Origin: Sorex araneus
Lineage: Eukaryota; Chordata; Mammalia; Eulipotyphla; Soricidae
DNA length: 64,000 bases
Reading direction: 5' to 3'
NCBI RefSeq assembly: GCF_027595985.1
Contig: NC_073306.1
Coordinates: forward strand, 194,958,000 to 195,021,999
The notes below the pieces were generated by a model. The model searched no databases, was not told the DNA's origin, and saw nothing but the letters and a program-made list of their open reading frames with translations. The translations under genes and the position numbers were made by a program. Of the stretch, positions 34,701 through 42,200 are shown one piece after another. Position 1 is the first letter of the stretch. The number at the start of each line of letters is the position of its first letter.

Positions 34701-36429
34701 TCCATCTTTTAAGGACGAGCTTGGGAGGCAGGAAGGGCAAGTACTCCCTCCCTCTCACGGTTCCAGAGGAACTATGTACTACCCTGACTATAACCCCTAT
34801 GACCCCAGGGAAAACCCACCATACTTGAGGAGCAATATATGGGATGAGAGATATAGTCCTCCCAATACTATGGGACAACCTGAAAGTTCACTATTCCCCA
34901 TGAATACCCCGGATCCCAAAGATACATCTCCTTACAATGAAGAGGACCCAACTGACCCAACTGATGGGGATGAATCCTTCACAGGACAAAGCAGATGGGG
35001 TATGGAAGAGACAAGGTTTAAAGGAGGCCCATCCATTAAGCAATACGAAGGAGAGCAGTATAACTCAAATCAACCAAAAGAGTACCTTCCTTATTCCTTT
35101 GATAATCCTTTAAAACCCAGAGAAGATTTTCCTTATGAATTTTATCCCTGGAACCCAGAGGAGAATTTTCCATCATATACTACAGTTCCTTCTGTCCTAC
35201 CGCCTGTGGAAAACAGAGGCTATTATACTAATAATGCTATTGGACAAGAAGAAAACAGTCTGTTTCCTTCTTGGAGCTCCTGGGACCACAAAACTCAAGG
35301 TCAAGGACAGAAAGAAAGAGGTTCCTATTTTAATAGAAATTTCTGGGATCAATCAACAAACTTACACAAAGCCCCAACTAGCCCACCACACCAGAAAGAG
35401 AACCAACCCTATTCCAATAACTCCCCAGCCGGACTTCAGAAAAATCCAATATGGCAAGAAGGCGAGAACGTGAATTATGGCATGGAAATTACTAGGTTAA
35501 ATCCAACAGAGGGCGAACACCCATCTTTCCCAAGCTTAATTTCTCAAAGTCTCCCAGCAGGTCAAAATGAAGCACACTCCTTTAACCCAAACCACAGAGG
35601 TTCTTGCTGTGTGGGTGGTTCCATGGGACAAAAGGACAATCCACTTGCTCTTCAAGACTATACTCCATCCTTTGATGTTATACCAGGGGAGAACCAAGAT
35701 ATTAGTCTTCTGTACTCAGAAGATATCCATACTAAGCATCCAAGACACACCATTTCTCCCACAGGCATTATACCTAGCCAGAGAAATAGCTCCGACAATG
35801 GACTTCCTGGAGAAAGTGAAAACCTGAGCCATTTTGGAGATGATGTGTCCAATATGAGAAGAGACACACCGTGTTCCCTAAAAAGTCATCTAGGTCATAA
35901 AGGAGGTGCGCCCTCTCCTGAAGCCAGTCCCCTTCACTCAAAGAACACACCCTGCTTCAAAAATGATCATGGAGGAGATGGGAATAATGTTTTGGAACAA
36001 GTATTTGAAGACAAACAGTTGAGTGAAAAAAATGTTGACCTGACTCCTGAACAGCTTGTTATCAATACAGTTGATGAAGGTCCCAAACCAGAAGGAATTC
36101 AGAGTGAAGTGCCGGGAAATGAGGACAAGAGACAGAAACAAAGACTGCCTAGTATCCTGCCGTTACCATGCTTTGGCTCCATTTTAGCGAAGTATCACTC
36201 CTCCGGCACCGGAAGTCCATCTAGCATTGGAAACCAAGGCCCATTTGATGAGAATCCAAATATGCCTACTGAAATTCCCAATTCGCTGGATGGGGTAGCT
36301 ACGGGGGCACAGTTTCAGAATATAAATGTAGACCTGCTCAACGCAGGTGAACATATTCCATTTGATACCCTTCCAACAGGCACCAACCTACAGGATCAGG
36401 TACAAGACTGCTTACTCCTTCAGGCCTAG
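19735..36429 (+). CDS. ENAM: Enamelin, spliced from eight coding exons
   Basis: Enamelin is a secreted phosphoglycoprotein of forming tooth enamel. It is cleaved by MMP20 and is needed for mineral to form at the ameloblast front. The coding parts join 19735-19788, 23024-23092, 23230-23274, 23939-23977, 26394-26651, 27587-27637, 29496-29546 and 33598-36429. Every junction is phase 0 with GT/AG borders, giving 1,132 residues. The signal peptide ends at Ala39 before Met40-Pro41, as in human. Three Ser-x-Glu sites for the FAM20C kinase are present: Ser54, Ser184 and Ser208, matching human Ser54, Ser191 and Ser216. Asn-x-Ser/Thr sites occur at Asn236, Asn243 and Asn254, in the region of the glycosylated 32-kDa fragment. 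The last residues, DQVQDCLLLQA, are the conserved family end. No stop, frameshift or lost splice site was seen. Defects in the human gene cause amelogenesis imperfecta. Confidence 0.96.
20027..20181 (-). repeat. tRNA SINE in ENAM intron 2
   Basis: Reverse-oriented copy starting GGGGGCCAGAGCAATAGCAC on the - strand. Diverged, no clear duplication. Confidence 0.8.
21472..21637 (-). repeat. tRNA SINE, poly(A) family, with perfect 12-bp TSD
   Basis: Poly(T) on the + strand, then a complete reversed copy. Flanked by TCAACCTTTTCT at 21460-21471 and 21638-21649. Just left of it a 20-base unit, ACAGTGAATATAGTCAAC, is tandemly doubled. Confidence 0.93.
22088..22165 (+). mobile_element. MER5-like hAT DNA transposon remnant
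   Basis: ATTTTGTCCCCCCTGGGGAC and GATGTCTGGAGACACTTG resemble the MER5A consensus, an old non-autonomous hAT-Charlie element. Only part is present; the call is from memory of the consensus. Confidence 0.55.
22237..22395 (+). repeat. tRNA SINE, diverged
   Basis: GGGGTCGGAGCAATAGGACGG head and GAGCCCAGAGCCAGGAATAA body, with an A-rich end. In ENAM intron 2. Confidence 0.75.
22442..22670 (+). repeat. tRNA SINE, long RTE-tailed family
   Basis: Head AGCAATAGCACAGTGGGTAG, block CTGGCAAGCTACCCTTGATA, tail GGAGACGTTACTAGTGCCCG. No poly(A). In ENAM intron 2. Confidence 0.88.
22752..22930 (-). repeat. tRNA SINE, old copy
   Basis: Reversed head remnant and body end 93 bases before the acceptor of ENAM coding exon 2. 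Strongly diverged. Confidence 0.65.
23024..23092 (+). CDS. ENAM: ENAM coding exon 2 (signal peptide core)
   Basis: The acceptor TTGTATTGCAG is followed by VPSGN and then MKILLVFLGLLGYSTA-MP. The hydrophobic run is the signal peptide core, with cleavage expected after Ala39. The donor is GTGAGT. An internal Met24 (23039) is the alternative start used in some annotations of the family. Confidence 0.95.
23230..23274 (+). CDS. ENAM: ENAM coding exon 3
   Basis: Fifteen codons between the acceptor TTTCAG and the donor GTATGT, encoding MQMPRMRGFSSKSEE. Ser54 followed by Glu-Glu is a Ser-x-Glu phosphorylation site. The intron before this exon is only 137 bases. Confidence 0.95.
23939..23977 (+). CDS. 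ENAM: ENAM coding exon 4
   Basis: Thirteen codons (MMRFNQFFMNSPH) between GTCACAG and GTAAGT. It is one residue shorter than I recall for human. It is phase 0 at both ends and so could be skipped without a frameshift. Confidence 0.93.
24449..24710 (+). repeat. tRNA SINE, long RTE-tailed family, with 12-bp TSD
   Basis: Complete copy flanked by AACAACAACTCA at 24437-24448 and 24711-24722, identical. It ends GACAGTGATACAGTG rather than poly(A). An internal unit, TACTTGGTAC, is repeated about three times near 24552-24581. In ENAM intron 5. Confidence 0.94.
25841..26094 (-). repeat. tRNA SINE, long RTE-tailed family
   Basis: Near-complete reversed copy. The + strand begins with CACTGTCACTGTCACTGTCA, the reversed terminal repeat. 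In ENAM intron 5, opposite in direction to the copy at 24449. Confidence 0.93.
26394..26651 (+). CDS. ENAM: ENAM coding exon 5 (Pro/Gln-rich)
   Basis: Encodes 86 residues. The first part, with FPQYHMPMWPQPPP, is well conserved. The second is a low-complexity run rich in proline, glutamine, lysine and threonine, around TDQTQET. Acceptor CCCCTTTCAG, donor GTGAGA. Confidence 0.95.
27233..27450 (+). repeat. MIR
   Basis: Ancient mammalian tRNA-derived repeat: GAATTTGAATCCTAGCTTC, GTGAGAATTAAATGAGTTGA, GTAAAGTGCTCAACACAGTA and GTGTTCAATAAAACTC follow the MIR consensus order. In ENAM intron 6. Confidence 0.8.
27587..27637 (+). CDS. ENAM: ENAM coding exon 6
   Basis: Seventeen codons, AYPPFGYPFPPLWPIPH, rich in proline and aromatic residues. 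Acceptor TTTCTCTTCAG, donor GTAAGT. It appears shorter than the human counterpart, which accounts for part of the overall length difference. Confidence 0.94.
27954..28096 (+). repeat. Long-family SINE, 5'-truncated, with TSD
   Basis: Starts inside the middle block at CCACATGGCAGAGCCTGGC and runs to the RTE-like tail (CTCGAGCAAATCGATGAGC). Flanked by ACTACTTCAT at 27944-27953 and 28097-28106. The truncation shows that the 3' tail, not the head, started reverse transcription. Confidence 0.92.
28193..28355 (-). repeat. tRNA SINE, old copy
   Basis: Reversed, diverged body (TGTGCCACACCCTGC, GGGGATTGAATCTGGGTC) in ENAM intron 7. A second, headless tRNA-like fragment follows at 28381-28470 on the + strand. 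Confidence 0.65.
29496..29546 (+). CDS. ENAM: ENAM coding exon 7
   Basis: Seventeen codons, RMPPGFGRPPSSNEEGG. Ser184-Asn-Glu is the Ser-x-Glu site equivalent to human Ser191. Acceptor CACCTTTCAG, donor GTAAGT. Confidence 0.95.
30032..30222 (+). repeat. tRNA SINE, variant subfamily
   Basis: AAGATAGCTCAAAGGGCCGG head and GTGATCCCCTAAGCATCAC body. The head differs from the main family and resembles the copy at 54206. Confidence 0.65.
30365..30515 (+). repeat. tRNA SINE, diverged
   Basis: GGAAATAGTACAGGGTTAAA head, TATGGTCCCCCAGTCATC and GTCATTCCTGAGCACTGTC body. In ENAM intron 8. Confidence 0.65.
30843..31000 (+). repeat. tRNA SINE, poly(A) family
   Basis: Good copy: TAGCACATCGGGTAGGGTG, GGTTCAATTCCCAGCATCC, then the body and an A-rich tail. 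A headless older fragment lies just before it at 30755-30840. Confidence 0.88.
31640..32340 (-). mobile_element. Old L1 3' region, antisense
   Basis: The + strand shows the complement of an old L1 3' UTR and ORF2 end, e.g. CATCCCTTCATCTGTTGATA and GGGTTGTTTCTAGATTATAT. Strongly decayed. In ENAM intron 8. Confidence 0.55.
32368..32505 (+). repeat. tRNA SINE, diverged
   Basis: GGGCCAGAGAGACAGAATAG head, AGTAAGCCCTGAGCATAGCC body, CCCAAAAAGCAAAG end. Its 3' end was carried into the tandem duplication that follows. Confidence 0.75.
32497..32640. repeat. 72-bp tandem duplication
   Basis: AGCAAAGAATAAAATGA through GAAAATATTTATTTTATC (about 32500-32564) is repeated with few changes at about 32572-32636, including AAAGATAATTATAGAAAATA in both units. 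In ENAM intron 8. Confidence 0.85.
33598..36429 (+). CDS. ENAM: ENAM large last coding exon
   Basis: The acceptor TTCTTTCCAACAG leads into NPYFGFFGFHGFGGRP and then a single open frame of 943 residues ending at TAG (36427-36429). It carries the 32-kDa region with Ser208-Glu-Glu and the Asn-x-Ser/Thr sites. A long acidic, Pro/Asn/Tyr-rich C-terminal part follows. Composition and repeated Asn-Pro and Arg-Glu-Asn-Pro motifs fit an intrinsically disordered matrix protein. The frame is uninterrupted. Confidence 0.97.
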   Translation, partial: NPYFGFFGFHGFGGRPYYSEEMFEDYEKPKEKDPPKAESPATEPTSNSTVPESNSTQPNAASPRNDTITTGNPANNPQSGIIPSPTVNISGQGVSRNQIPLGPRHNFYENYPNPNVRNVPAGRQWRPTGTDTWQRQNVPFYRNQLYQRGPRWNSFTLENKQAIRPGIPFYSKAYASTARGNSPNQAGNPTNFKRKPQNPNKQPLGPNTAQNVPLGPKNDIAGRNEKTQNPKEKPVGQKERIVTPTRDPTGPWRNSQDLGVNKSNYKPPNPHPSGNRLIPNFNSVDQRENPYYPRGDTRRAPNSDGQTQSQNLPKGIALDPKRIPYEPETNGPEIKANTYQPAYPAEIPSSAREQFPAGRNNWNHQEISPSFKDELGRQEGQVLPPSHGSRGTMYYPDYNPYDPRENPPYLRSNIWDERYSPPNTMGQPESSLFPMNTPDPKDTSPYNEEDPTDPTDGDESFTGQSRWGMEETRFKGGPSIKQYEGEQYNSNQPKEYLPYSFDNPLKPREDFPYEFYPWNPEENFPSYTTVPSVLPPVENRGYYTNNAIGQEENSLFPSWSSWDHKTQGQGQKERGSYFNRNFWDQSTNLHKAPTSPPHQKENQPYSNNSPAGLQKNPIWQEGENVNYGMEITRLNPTEGEHPSFPSLISQSLPAGQNEAHSFNPNHRGSCCVGGSMGQKDNPLALQDYTPSFDVIPGENQDISLLYSEDIHTKHPRHTISPTGIIPSQRNSSDNGLPGESENLSHFGDDVSNMRRDTPCSLKSHLGHKGGAPSPEASPLHSKNTPCFKNDHGGDGNNVLEQVFEDKQLSEKNVDLTPEQLVINTVDEGPKPEGIQSEVPGNEDKRQKQRLPSILPLPCFGSILAKYHSSGTGSPSSIGNQGPFDENPNMPTEIPNSLDGVATGAQFQNINVDLLNAGEHIPFDTLPTGTNLQDQVQDCLLLQA

Positions 36430-36810
36430 GGATAACTTCAACAAAGAACCGTTAGGAAAGGAAAATAGCTGATAATCTTCAGGGGCTCCCAGGCAGCCCT
36501 CCCCACTCCCCTGACCCAGACTCAGGACTTTGACTACCTTCTTCCTGATCCTGGAGACTCTTCCCTTCCCAGCAATAAGAGTAGCGGCCCTGGTGACAAT
36601 GACGAGGCTGGGCCTCAGAGGTCCTAATAATACGCAATACCTTTATAAAGGCAGGCTGGCTAAGACCATCCTTGAACATAGAAATAACTCACCTAGACTA
36701 ATGTCCCTCTGCTTGCCAGTTCTTCCTTTTTATCTCAAAGATTCTTACTTGCAAAAATCACCTAGTCTTGCAAAACAGAAAGGCGAATAAATAGCATTTC
36801 ATGAACGGAG
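36430..36810 (+). other. ENAM: ENAM 3' UTR (proximal form)
   Basis: Sequence from the stop codon to about 20 bases after an AATAAA. No open frame of interest. A longer 3' UTR using later AATAAA copies, near 38635 or 39290, cannot be excluded because the human 3' UTR is longer than this. Confidence 0.5.
36786..36791 (+). terminator. ENAM: Polyadenylation signal AATAAA of ENAM
   Basis: Canonical AATAAA 357 bases after the ENAM stop codon. A T-rich stretch follows from 36848, but much of it belongs to a later SINE insertion, so the downstream element is uncertain. Confidence 0.45.
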
Positions 36811-36855
36811 ATATGTACATCAGTATAATCCTGATGCATTGTACATGTTTTTCTT

Positions 36856-37041
36856 TTTCTTTTTTTTTTCTTTTTGCTTTTTGGGTCACACCCAGCGATG
36901 CACAGGGGTTACTCCTGCCTCTGAACTCAGGAATCACCCCTGGCGGTGCTCAGGGGACCATGTGGTATGCTGGGAATCGAACCCTGGTCAGCTGCATGCA
37001 AGGCAAATGCCCTACCCGCTGTGCTATTGCTCCAGCTCTTT
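36856..37041 (-). repeat. tRNA SINE, poly(A) family, with 14-bp TSD
   Basis: Reversed complete copy just after the ENAM polyadenylation signal, flanked by TACATGTTTTTCTT at 36842-36855 and 37042-37055. Confidence 0.93.
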
Positions 37042-37164
37042 TACATGTTTTTCTTGTGTTAACTTTTGTTAGTTTTTTTCCTATTAATATTATTTTTGTG
37101 TGTCTTTTTTTTTCCTTCCACTGCCTCTTTCTTGACCTTATTGTTTCTTTTCTTTTGGAGAGGA

Positions 37165-37303
37165 GCGTTCAATCACCCTTTTGGTGCTCTGGTGCTGCTC
37201 CCGGTGTGGCTTTCTGGATTACTCCCTGGAAGTGCCCAGAGAACCATGCAGTCCTGGAGATGGAACCCAGCCCCCCACATGCATTTGAGCTATCGCCCCA
37301 GCT
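37165..37303 (-). repeat. tRNA SINE, old copy
   Basis: Reversed and diverged: GCTCCCGGTGTGGCTTTC and GAGATGGAACCCAGCCCCCC remain. Confidence 0.6.
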
Positions 37304-37489
37304 CTTATTATTTCCTTTCTTGCCTTCCTTCTCTCATCCATCTCTTAGCCATCATTTTTTTTACTTTGTCTTTTTTTCTTTCCCATCTTTGTCTTCTTTC
37401 TTGTTGTCTTCATTACGTAAATGGCATGGTATCATTTACCATCACTCACTAGTCTTTACCTTCTCCATTATTTTTCTCTCCCCATCTTT

Positions 37490-37640
37490 TTCTTTCTTTT
37501 TCTTTTTGGTCACACCCGGCAATGCACAGGGTGTGCATTCCTGGCTCTGCACTCAGGAATTACCCTTGGCGGTGCTCAGGGGACCATATGGGATGCTGGG
37601 ATTCGAACCCAGGTTTGCTGCTTGCAAGGCTCCAGCCCCA
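37490..37640 (-). repeat. tRNA SINE with internal deletion of the A-box region
   Basis: A good reversed copy except that CTTGCAAGG joins directly to CTCCAGCCCC, removing about 25 bases with the A box. Flanking CTCCCCATCTTT / CTTCCCATCTTT suggest a target-site duplication. Confidence 0.85.
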
Positions 37641-37770
37641 TCTCTTCCCATCTTTATGCTCCTTATATATCACTTATCAGTCAGTCTTTTTTCTGCTCTG
37701 ACTACTTTCTTGACTACAATTTCTTTTTCTCCTACTGCACTATTTGTGTATCTTAAGACTGTATGTCTTA

Positions 37771-37998
37771 GGGCAGGAGAGTTAGCACAGGGGTTAAGGT
37801 TAGCACAAGGGTAAGGTGAGCCAACATGCAGTTTCATCCCCAGCACCACATTCCCCACCCCAACACACACACACACACACACACACACATCACTTGGTGA
37901 AGGAATGGAGGCTTTGGAGCACCAGGTGTGACCATGGAGACCCCTGAGCATGACAGGGTGGTCCTGGTGACCCCTGCCCCCCCACACACACAACCCAA
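37771..37998 (+). repeat. tRNA SINE interrupted by (CA)n
   Basis: GAGAGTTAGCACAGGGGTTA with a doubled TTAGCACA segment, body CCCCAGCACCACATTCCCC, then CA repeats (37862-37889) and a G-rich end. Confidence 0.65.
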
Positions 37999-38051
37999 AA
38001 AATGACTACATATCTTTCTCTATTTTTGATCTCCTCTCCAAGTTCTACACT

Positions 38052-38217
38052 TTTTTTTTGGACCATACCTGGCAGTGCTCAGGGGGTTACTCTTGGCTCT
38101 GAGCTCAGGAATTACACCTGGCCGTGCTCAGGGAACTGTATGGGATGCCAGGGATTAATCCTGAGTTGACCGTGTACACGGCAAGTGCCCTACCAGCTGC
38201 ACTATCTCTCTAGCCCC
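38052..38217 (-). repeat. tRNA SINE, diverged
   Basis: Reversed copy: GGCAGTGCTCAGGGGGTTAC, GGGATGCCAGGGATTAATCC, CTGCACTATCTCTCTAGCCC. A tRNA-like fragment without the usual body follows at 38466-38555. Confidence 0.8.
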
Positions 38218-39452
38218 TATCCTAAATTCTTTAATCTTGTTCAGTAACCACTGGAATACACATTTTAGAAATAGTAACCAAGATATAAACTTTTGGTTTT
38301 TTATAGACTTTGCCAAATAGACAGCTCAACCAGAGTAACATTCAAGAAGTAGAGGATACACAACCTAGTTTTCTAGAGTTCAAAGCCTGGGCACAAAGTT
38401 TGAGCAGTGGGGAAGAAAGAGCTGCCACTCTAGGACTGAGCATCCTGGAAAAAGAAAGAGTAGGATTGGGTAGGGATGTGTGTAGCTCAGAGTCAGAGCT
38501 CTTGTCTTGTGTGTATAAGGCCCTGGGTTTGATCCCTGAACTGCTTAAAACAGTAACAAAACAGGAAGTACTTACAGCATCTCACTTCCACTTGATAATA
38601 TACAGGATTTGAGAGTTCCTACGCTTCTCAACAAAATAAAGAAGAGAGTCAATAGTTAGTTTTCTATAAGTGATTCTACCAATACATACCAACTCTAAAG
38701 ATGTATTCTTAATATCCTAGCAGAATTTTTTATGGATACATCATACCTTCATATCTTGATTAAATTGTGTAAATTATTTTGTAAAGTAGATATTACTATT
38801 TTGCCTTGCTTAAATATATCTATGTGTGTTTTTTTTAAGTGGCATTTTATCCTATCTGTATATCCTATCTGTATATTGTTTCTCAGAAGAAGAATTCTTG
38901 AAATGATCTAGAAAGTTATCTTCTAACTCTAAGGAGTTTTTTTTTTGGAGAAAATTTCCTGGGATAGATAAGAAGACCTCACAAATTAGGAAAATATAGT
39001 GTTGACAATCTCCCAAGAACAGTTACCTTATACTTTAAGTCTTTTAAAGTTCCTAACATGACCTTTTGTATATAGTAGATAGCCAATAAATATTTATCAA
39101 CAGACTGTTGTTTAAAAGGCTTTTCAAATGTTTGATGTTTGAAATCCCATCCTGGGATTTGCTCAATTCTCAAGCTGAGATGTGTAATTCCTTTCTTTCA
39201 CCTGACGGCAGAGCGTACCCTTGGTCCCCCACTCTGGAGAAGCTGATGTTCTTCCTTGAATGCTCTCACAAAGGCCTCATATTTCTCAAAATAAAATTAT
39301 TTAACTTAAAATAATAACTTTCAAAGTTCTGCTGAAAAGATGACAATGCATTTTTCCTACAAAAAAAATCTGGGAGACTGAAGAGCCCAGAGTACTATTT
39401 TATCATAGGCGCTCAGGCTAAGGAAGCCTTTTAGAAACACACCATCTAGGCC

Positions 39453-39650
39453 AACATTTCTCAATTTGGGAACGTATGGCTAGGATTTTCCAAGGGGAGC
39501 TACAGGTGAAAATTGTGTAAGTAGGGGCCCCTAGCTGGAGACTAGAAGAACAGCTGGTTAGCCAGTAGGGGGACAGGGTTGGGGGAGGTCCACAAAAAAG
39601 AAACAAGTTCAGAAGGCCACCATGGTCGGGAAAAAGTTGAGAAACAGTAA
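39453..39650. mobile_element. hAT-type MITE with TIRs and 8-bp TSD
   Basis: The ends are inverted: AACATTTCTCAATTTGG at the left, and TTACTGTTTCTCAACTTTTT read from the right. The flanks TCTAGGCC (39445-39452) and TCCAAGCC (39651-39658) match at 6 of 8, as expected for an old hAT insertion. The 198-bp interior has no coding. Confidence 0.7.
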
Positions 39651-39765
39651 TCCAAGCCTGCTACTAGCTCCTGAAATTCCCCACAACCATTCTATATTTT
39701 AATCACAGTGAAAAATCATTCACAAATTCTGTATAAAACACTTTGTTACCTTTTAGGGTCCATTT

Positions 39766-39800
39766 GTTGTTGTTGTTGTTGTTGTTGTTGCTGTTGTTAG
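39766..39800 (+). repeat. (GTT)n microsatellite
   Basis: Eleven GTT units with one GCT interruption. Confidence 0.95.
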
Positions 39801-39904
39801 GGAGAGGCCAGGTATATAATGCAGGGCCACATCTGTGATGCGTGCACTCTCACTGAGTCACATACAGGCCCCTAAAAGTTTTTCCTAAGAGCTGTCAGAC
39901 CATC

Positions 39905-40078
39905 GGGCCAGAGAGACAGTCACGCAGGTAAGCACCTTGCACATCGCTGACCTGGATTCAATCCCCAGCACAACATATGGTCCCCTTAGCACCCCCAAAA
40001 GTGATACCTGCACAGAGCCAGGAGGAAGCTCTGAGCAGTACCAGGTGTTGCCCAAAAAACAAACAAACAAAAAAAACG
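39905..40078 (+). repeat. tRNA SINE, diverged
   Basis: GGGCCAGAGAGACAGTCACG head, TATGGTCCCCTTAGCACCC body, and AACAAACAAACAAAAAA tail. Confidence 0.8.
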
Positions 40079-40891
40079 ATCTGGCCCAGAAGAGGGCTCG
40101 TGCTTGGTTGGCAATCCTAGTTCAAACCCCTATGCTACCTCCTGAGCTAAACTGATCCGAACAGTCTTTCCCCTCGGGCTTCCCGGGAAAGACCCCCCAT
40201 GCTGCCCGCACACACAGAGGCAATCCTCACAGCCCACCATACCACACAAGCGCCAACATGATCCTGGTCCCCCTGGGCTGGGGTCCTCAGCAGGGATGAA
40301 GGATTATCCTCACCAAAATAAACCTATACTGCTCCGCTTCACTATTTTTTCCAATTGTTCTTTGAATCTACAATTAAAACTTTCATTGTAGGCTATTCAT
40401 TCAGTCCACGATTTCTTCCCAGTGCGTGGCTCTTACCTTAGTCTTGGCAGCTACATTGATACACCTACATCTGTGAAGCATCCCAGCTTACATTATCATC
40501 AAAGATCGCTGTCAGTAATCCATAAAAGGCACAATGAGACAGAAATATCTATTGCATTTGAGAAGATCATTCTTCTCTTAAGAAGGAAATGAATATGGCC
40601 CTATTGAAAATGAATCTTCATCTCATCCGAACAGCAATTCTTCCACAAACCTAGATATCAGATCAAAGTCCCTTGCAGGAAAGAAATTACCCTGTGTGCT
40701 AATTTATTGTGCAGCTTTCATTGTCAGCTCTTAAGGTGACGGTCCCACGGTTATGACGGGGCTTTGAAAACAACCCTTTGTGTCTCTGGCTCCCCCATCC
40801 CACCCCGCCGCCCCTAGTGAGTTCCTGCTTAGTGAACAGTCACCTACAAATTCTCACATGTCTGGGGAGGAAACATTTTTAAGGGGAAGTT

Positions 40892-41295
40892 CACTTGTAT
40901 CACTTGTAACCCCATTGATCTTCGATTTGCTCGAGCAGGCGCCAATAATGTCTCCATTTGTCCGTCTCCAGCTAGTGCAGCCCAATGATATCTGCTTGCT
41001 CCAGGAACAGAAAGAGCCTCAAATCGTTCATTCAGAGATTTGACCAAGAAATCTGACCATCTAGTTGGTGGGTGGCCACGAGGTCTTCTGACATCCTGTG
41101 GAATCCAGTCAGTAACAGCTCTTGTCCAGCTGTCGTCTCTGAATTGCATTACATGATCGGCCCATCTGATTTTTGATGCCTTGGCAAATGAGACAGCATC
41201 CCTGATTTTTGACCGTTGACGGAGGTCAGAACTCCAGATTCCTTCTCTCACTTGAGTGAGACATGATATTCGCAGCATAGCTCTTTCGATTTAAG
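40892..41295 (-). mobile_element. RTE-type LINE, 5'-truncated copy with TSD
   Basis: Read on the - strand it encodes the C-terminal part of an RTE ORF. ISCLTQVREGIWSSDLRQRS, IRWADHVMQFRDDSWTRAV and RPRGHPPTRWSDF match the linker after the reverse transcriptase. After a one-base shift the last codons read WRHYWRLLEQIEDQWGYK and a TGA. It ends in ACAAGTGATACAAGTG without poly(A). Flanked by TTAAGGGGAAGTT (40879-40891) and TTAAAGGGAAGTT (41296-41308). It is dead, having lost the endonuclease and most of the reverse transcriptase. Confidence 0.9.
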
Positions 41296-42172
41296 TTAAA
41301 GGGAAGTTATATAAAAATATTTATCTTGCATTGATTAAGTAGAGAGAGAAGAAAATAATGCCTGAGAATGACAAGGGCAGGTAATAACCCAGAAAGGCTA
41401 AACCTCAACTACTTTGTAAGCTTTCCCGTCTCACAACCCAAAAATAGATTTCTTTCGGGTAGTTGACTGAGTTGGCTGGAGGTAATTTTGTACTTTTTCA
41501 CTTTAAGCAAGAAATAAGCAGAAGAGGAGAAATATTCATTCTAGTTGCGTCTGAAAACAGCCTCGTAGCCATTCTCATAGAGATTCTTCCTCTGGCTCTT
41601 TGCTCCCCCGAATAGCAAAGTCAGTAGCAGTCATGAGCCTCCTACATGACTCCCCAGAGAGAACACATGAGACATTGCTCCGAGTTACCTTTATTACTCT
41701 TTTGAGATCTCTAGCTCGCCCTCACGCTCGCCCCTCTCCTTCAGCCACGACCCTGATGAAGAGTCATCTCCGACTCAGGAAACCCGACTTTGTTTCTAAA
41801 AACCAAAAGGGGAACCGGAAATGTTGGAATTAAAATCAACGGTTCTGTCTCTCCTCCACAAAACCTCAGTGGTTTCACTGTGACACACACCAAACGCCCA
41901 GCGAGACTCCAGAAGAGAACTGCACTACAGAGAACATAGATGATGTTTCACAACAGAATATACAGCACTTGTGTTTGGCGGGGGAGTTATTTGTTTTTGC
42001 TTTTTCACTTGAAGTACCATGGTTTATGATACCGTCAATGATGGGGTTTCAGAAATTCAGTGTTCGAACACCATATCCTCAGGCCTTAACACTGAGGTGC
42101 TAGGTGGATTGACTAGAATTACCCAAGTCTGAGCACCTGGGTACCTGAGCACCACTAGAGAGCCCCCCAAAA

Positions 42173-42200
42173 TAACAATAATAATAATAATAATAATAAT
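42173..42200 (+). repeat. (AAT)n microsatellite
   Basis: AATAATAAT run, probably the expanded tail of the decayed SINE-like sequence at about 42080-42172. Confidence 0.9.

Noticed and set aside
36801-37814. 337-codon open frame after ENAM
   Set aside because: It runs through two reversed SINEs and pyrimidine-rich DNA. The apparent hydrophobic protein is translated poly(T) and SINE sequence.
38310-38612. 100-codon open frame with a tRNA-like B box near its end
   Set aside because: The second half is a short tRNA-derived repeat and the first half matches nothing I know.
41580-41900. Possible LTR or gene fragment with many CTC/CGC motifs
   Set aside because: No inverted TG...CA ends, no paired copy and no recognisable peptide. 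Left unassigned.
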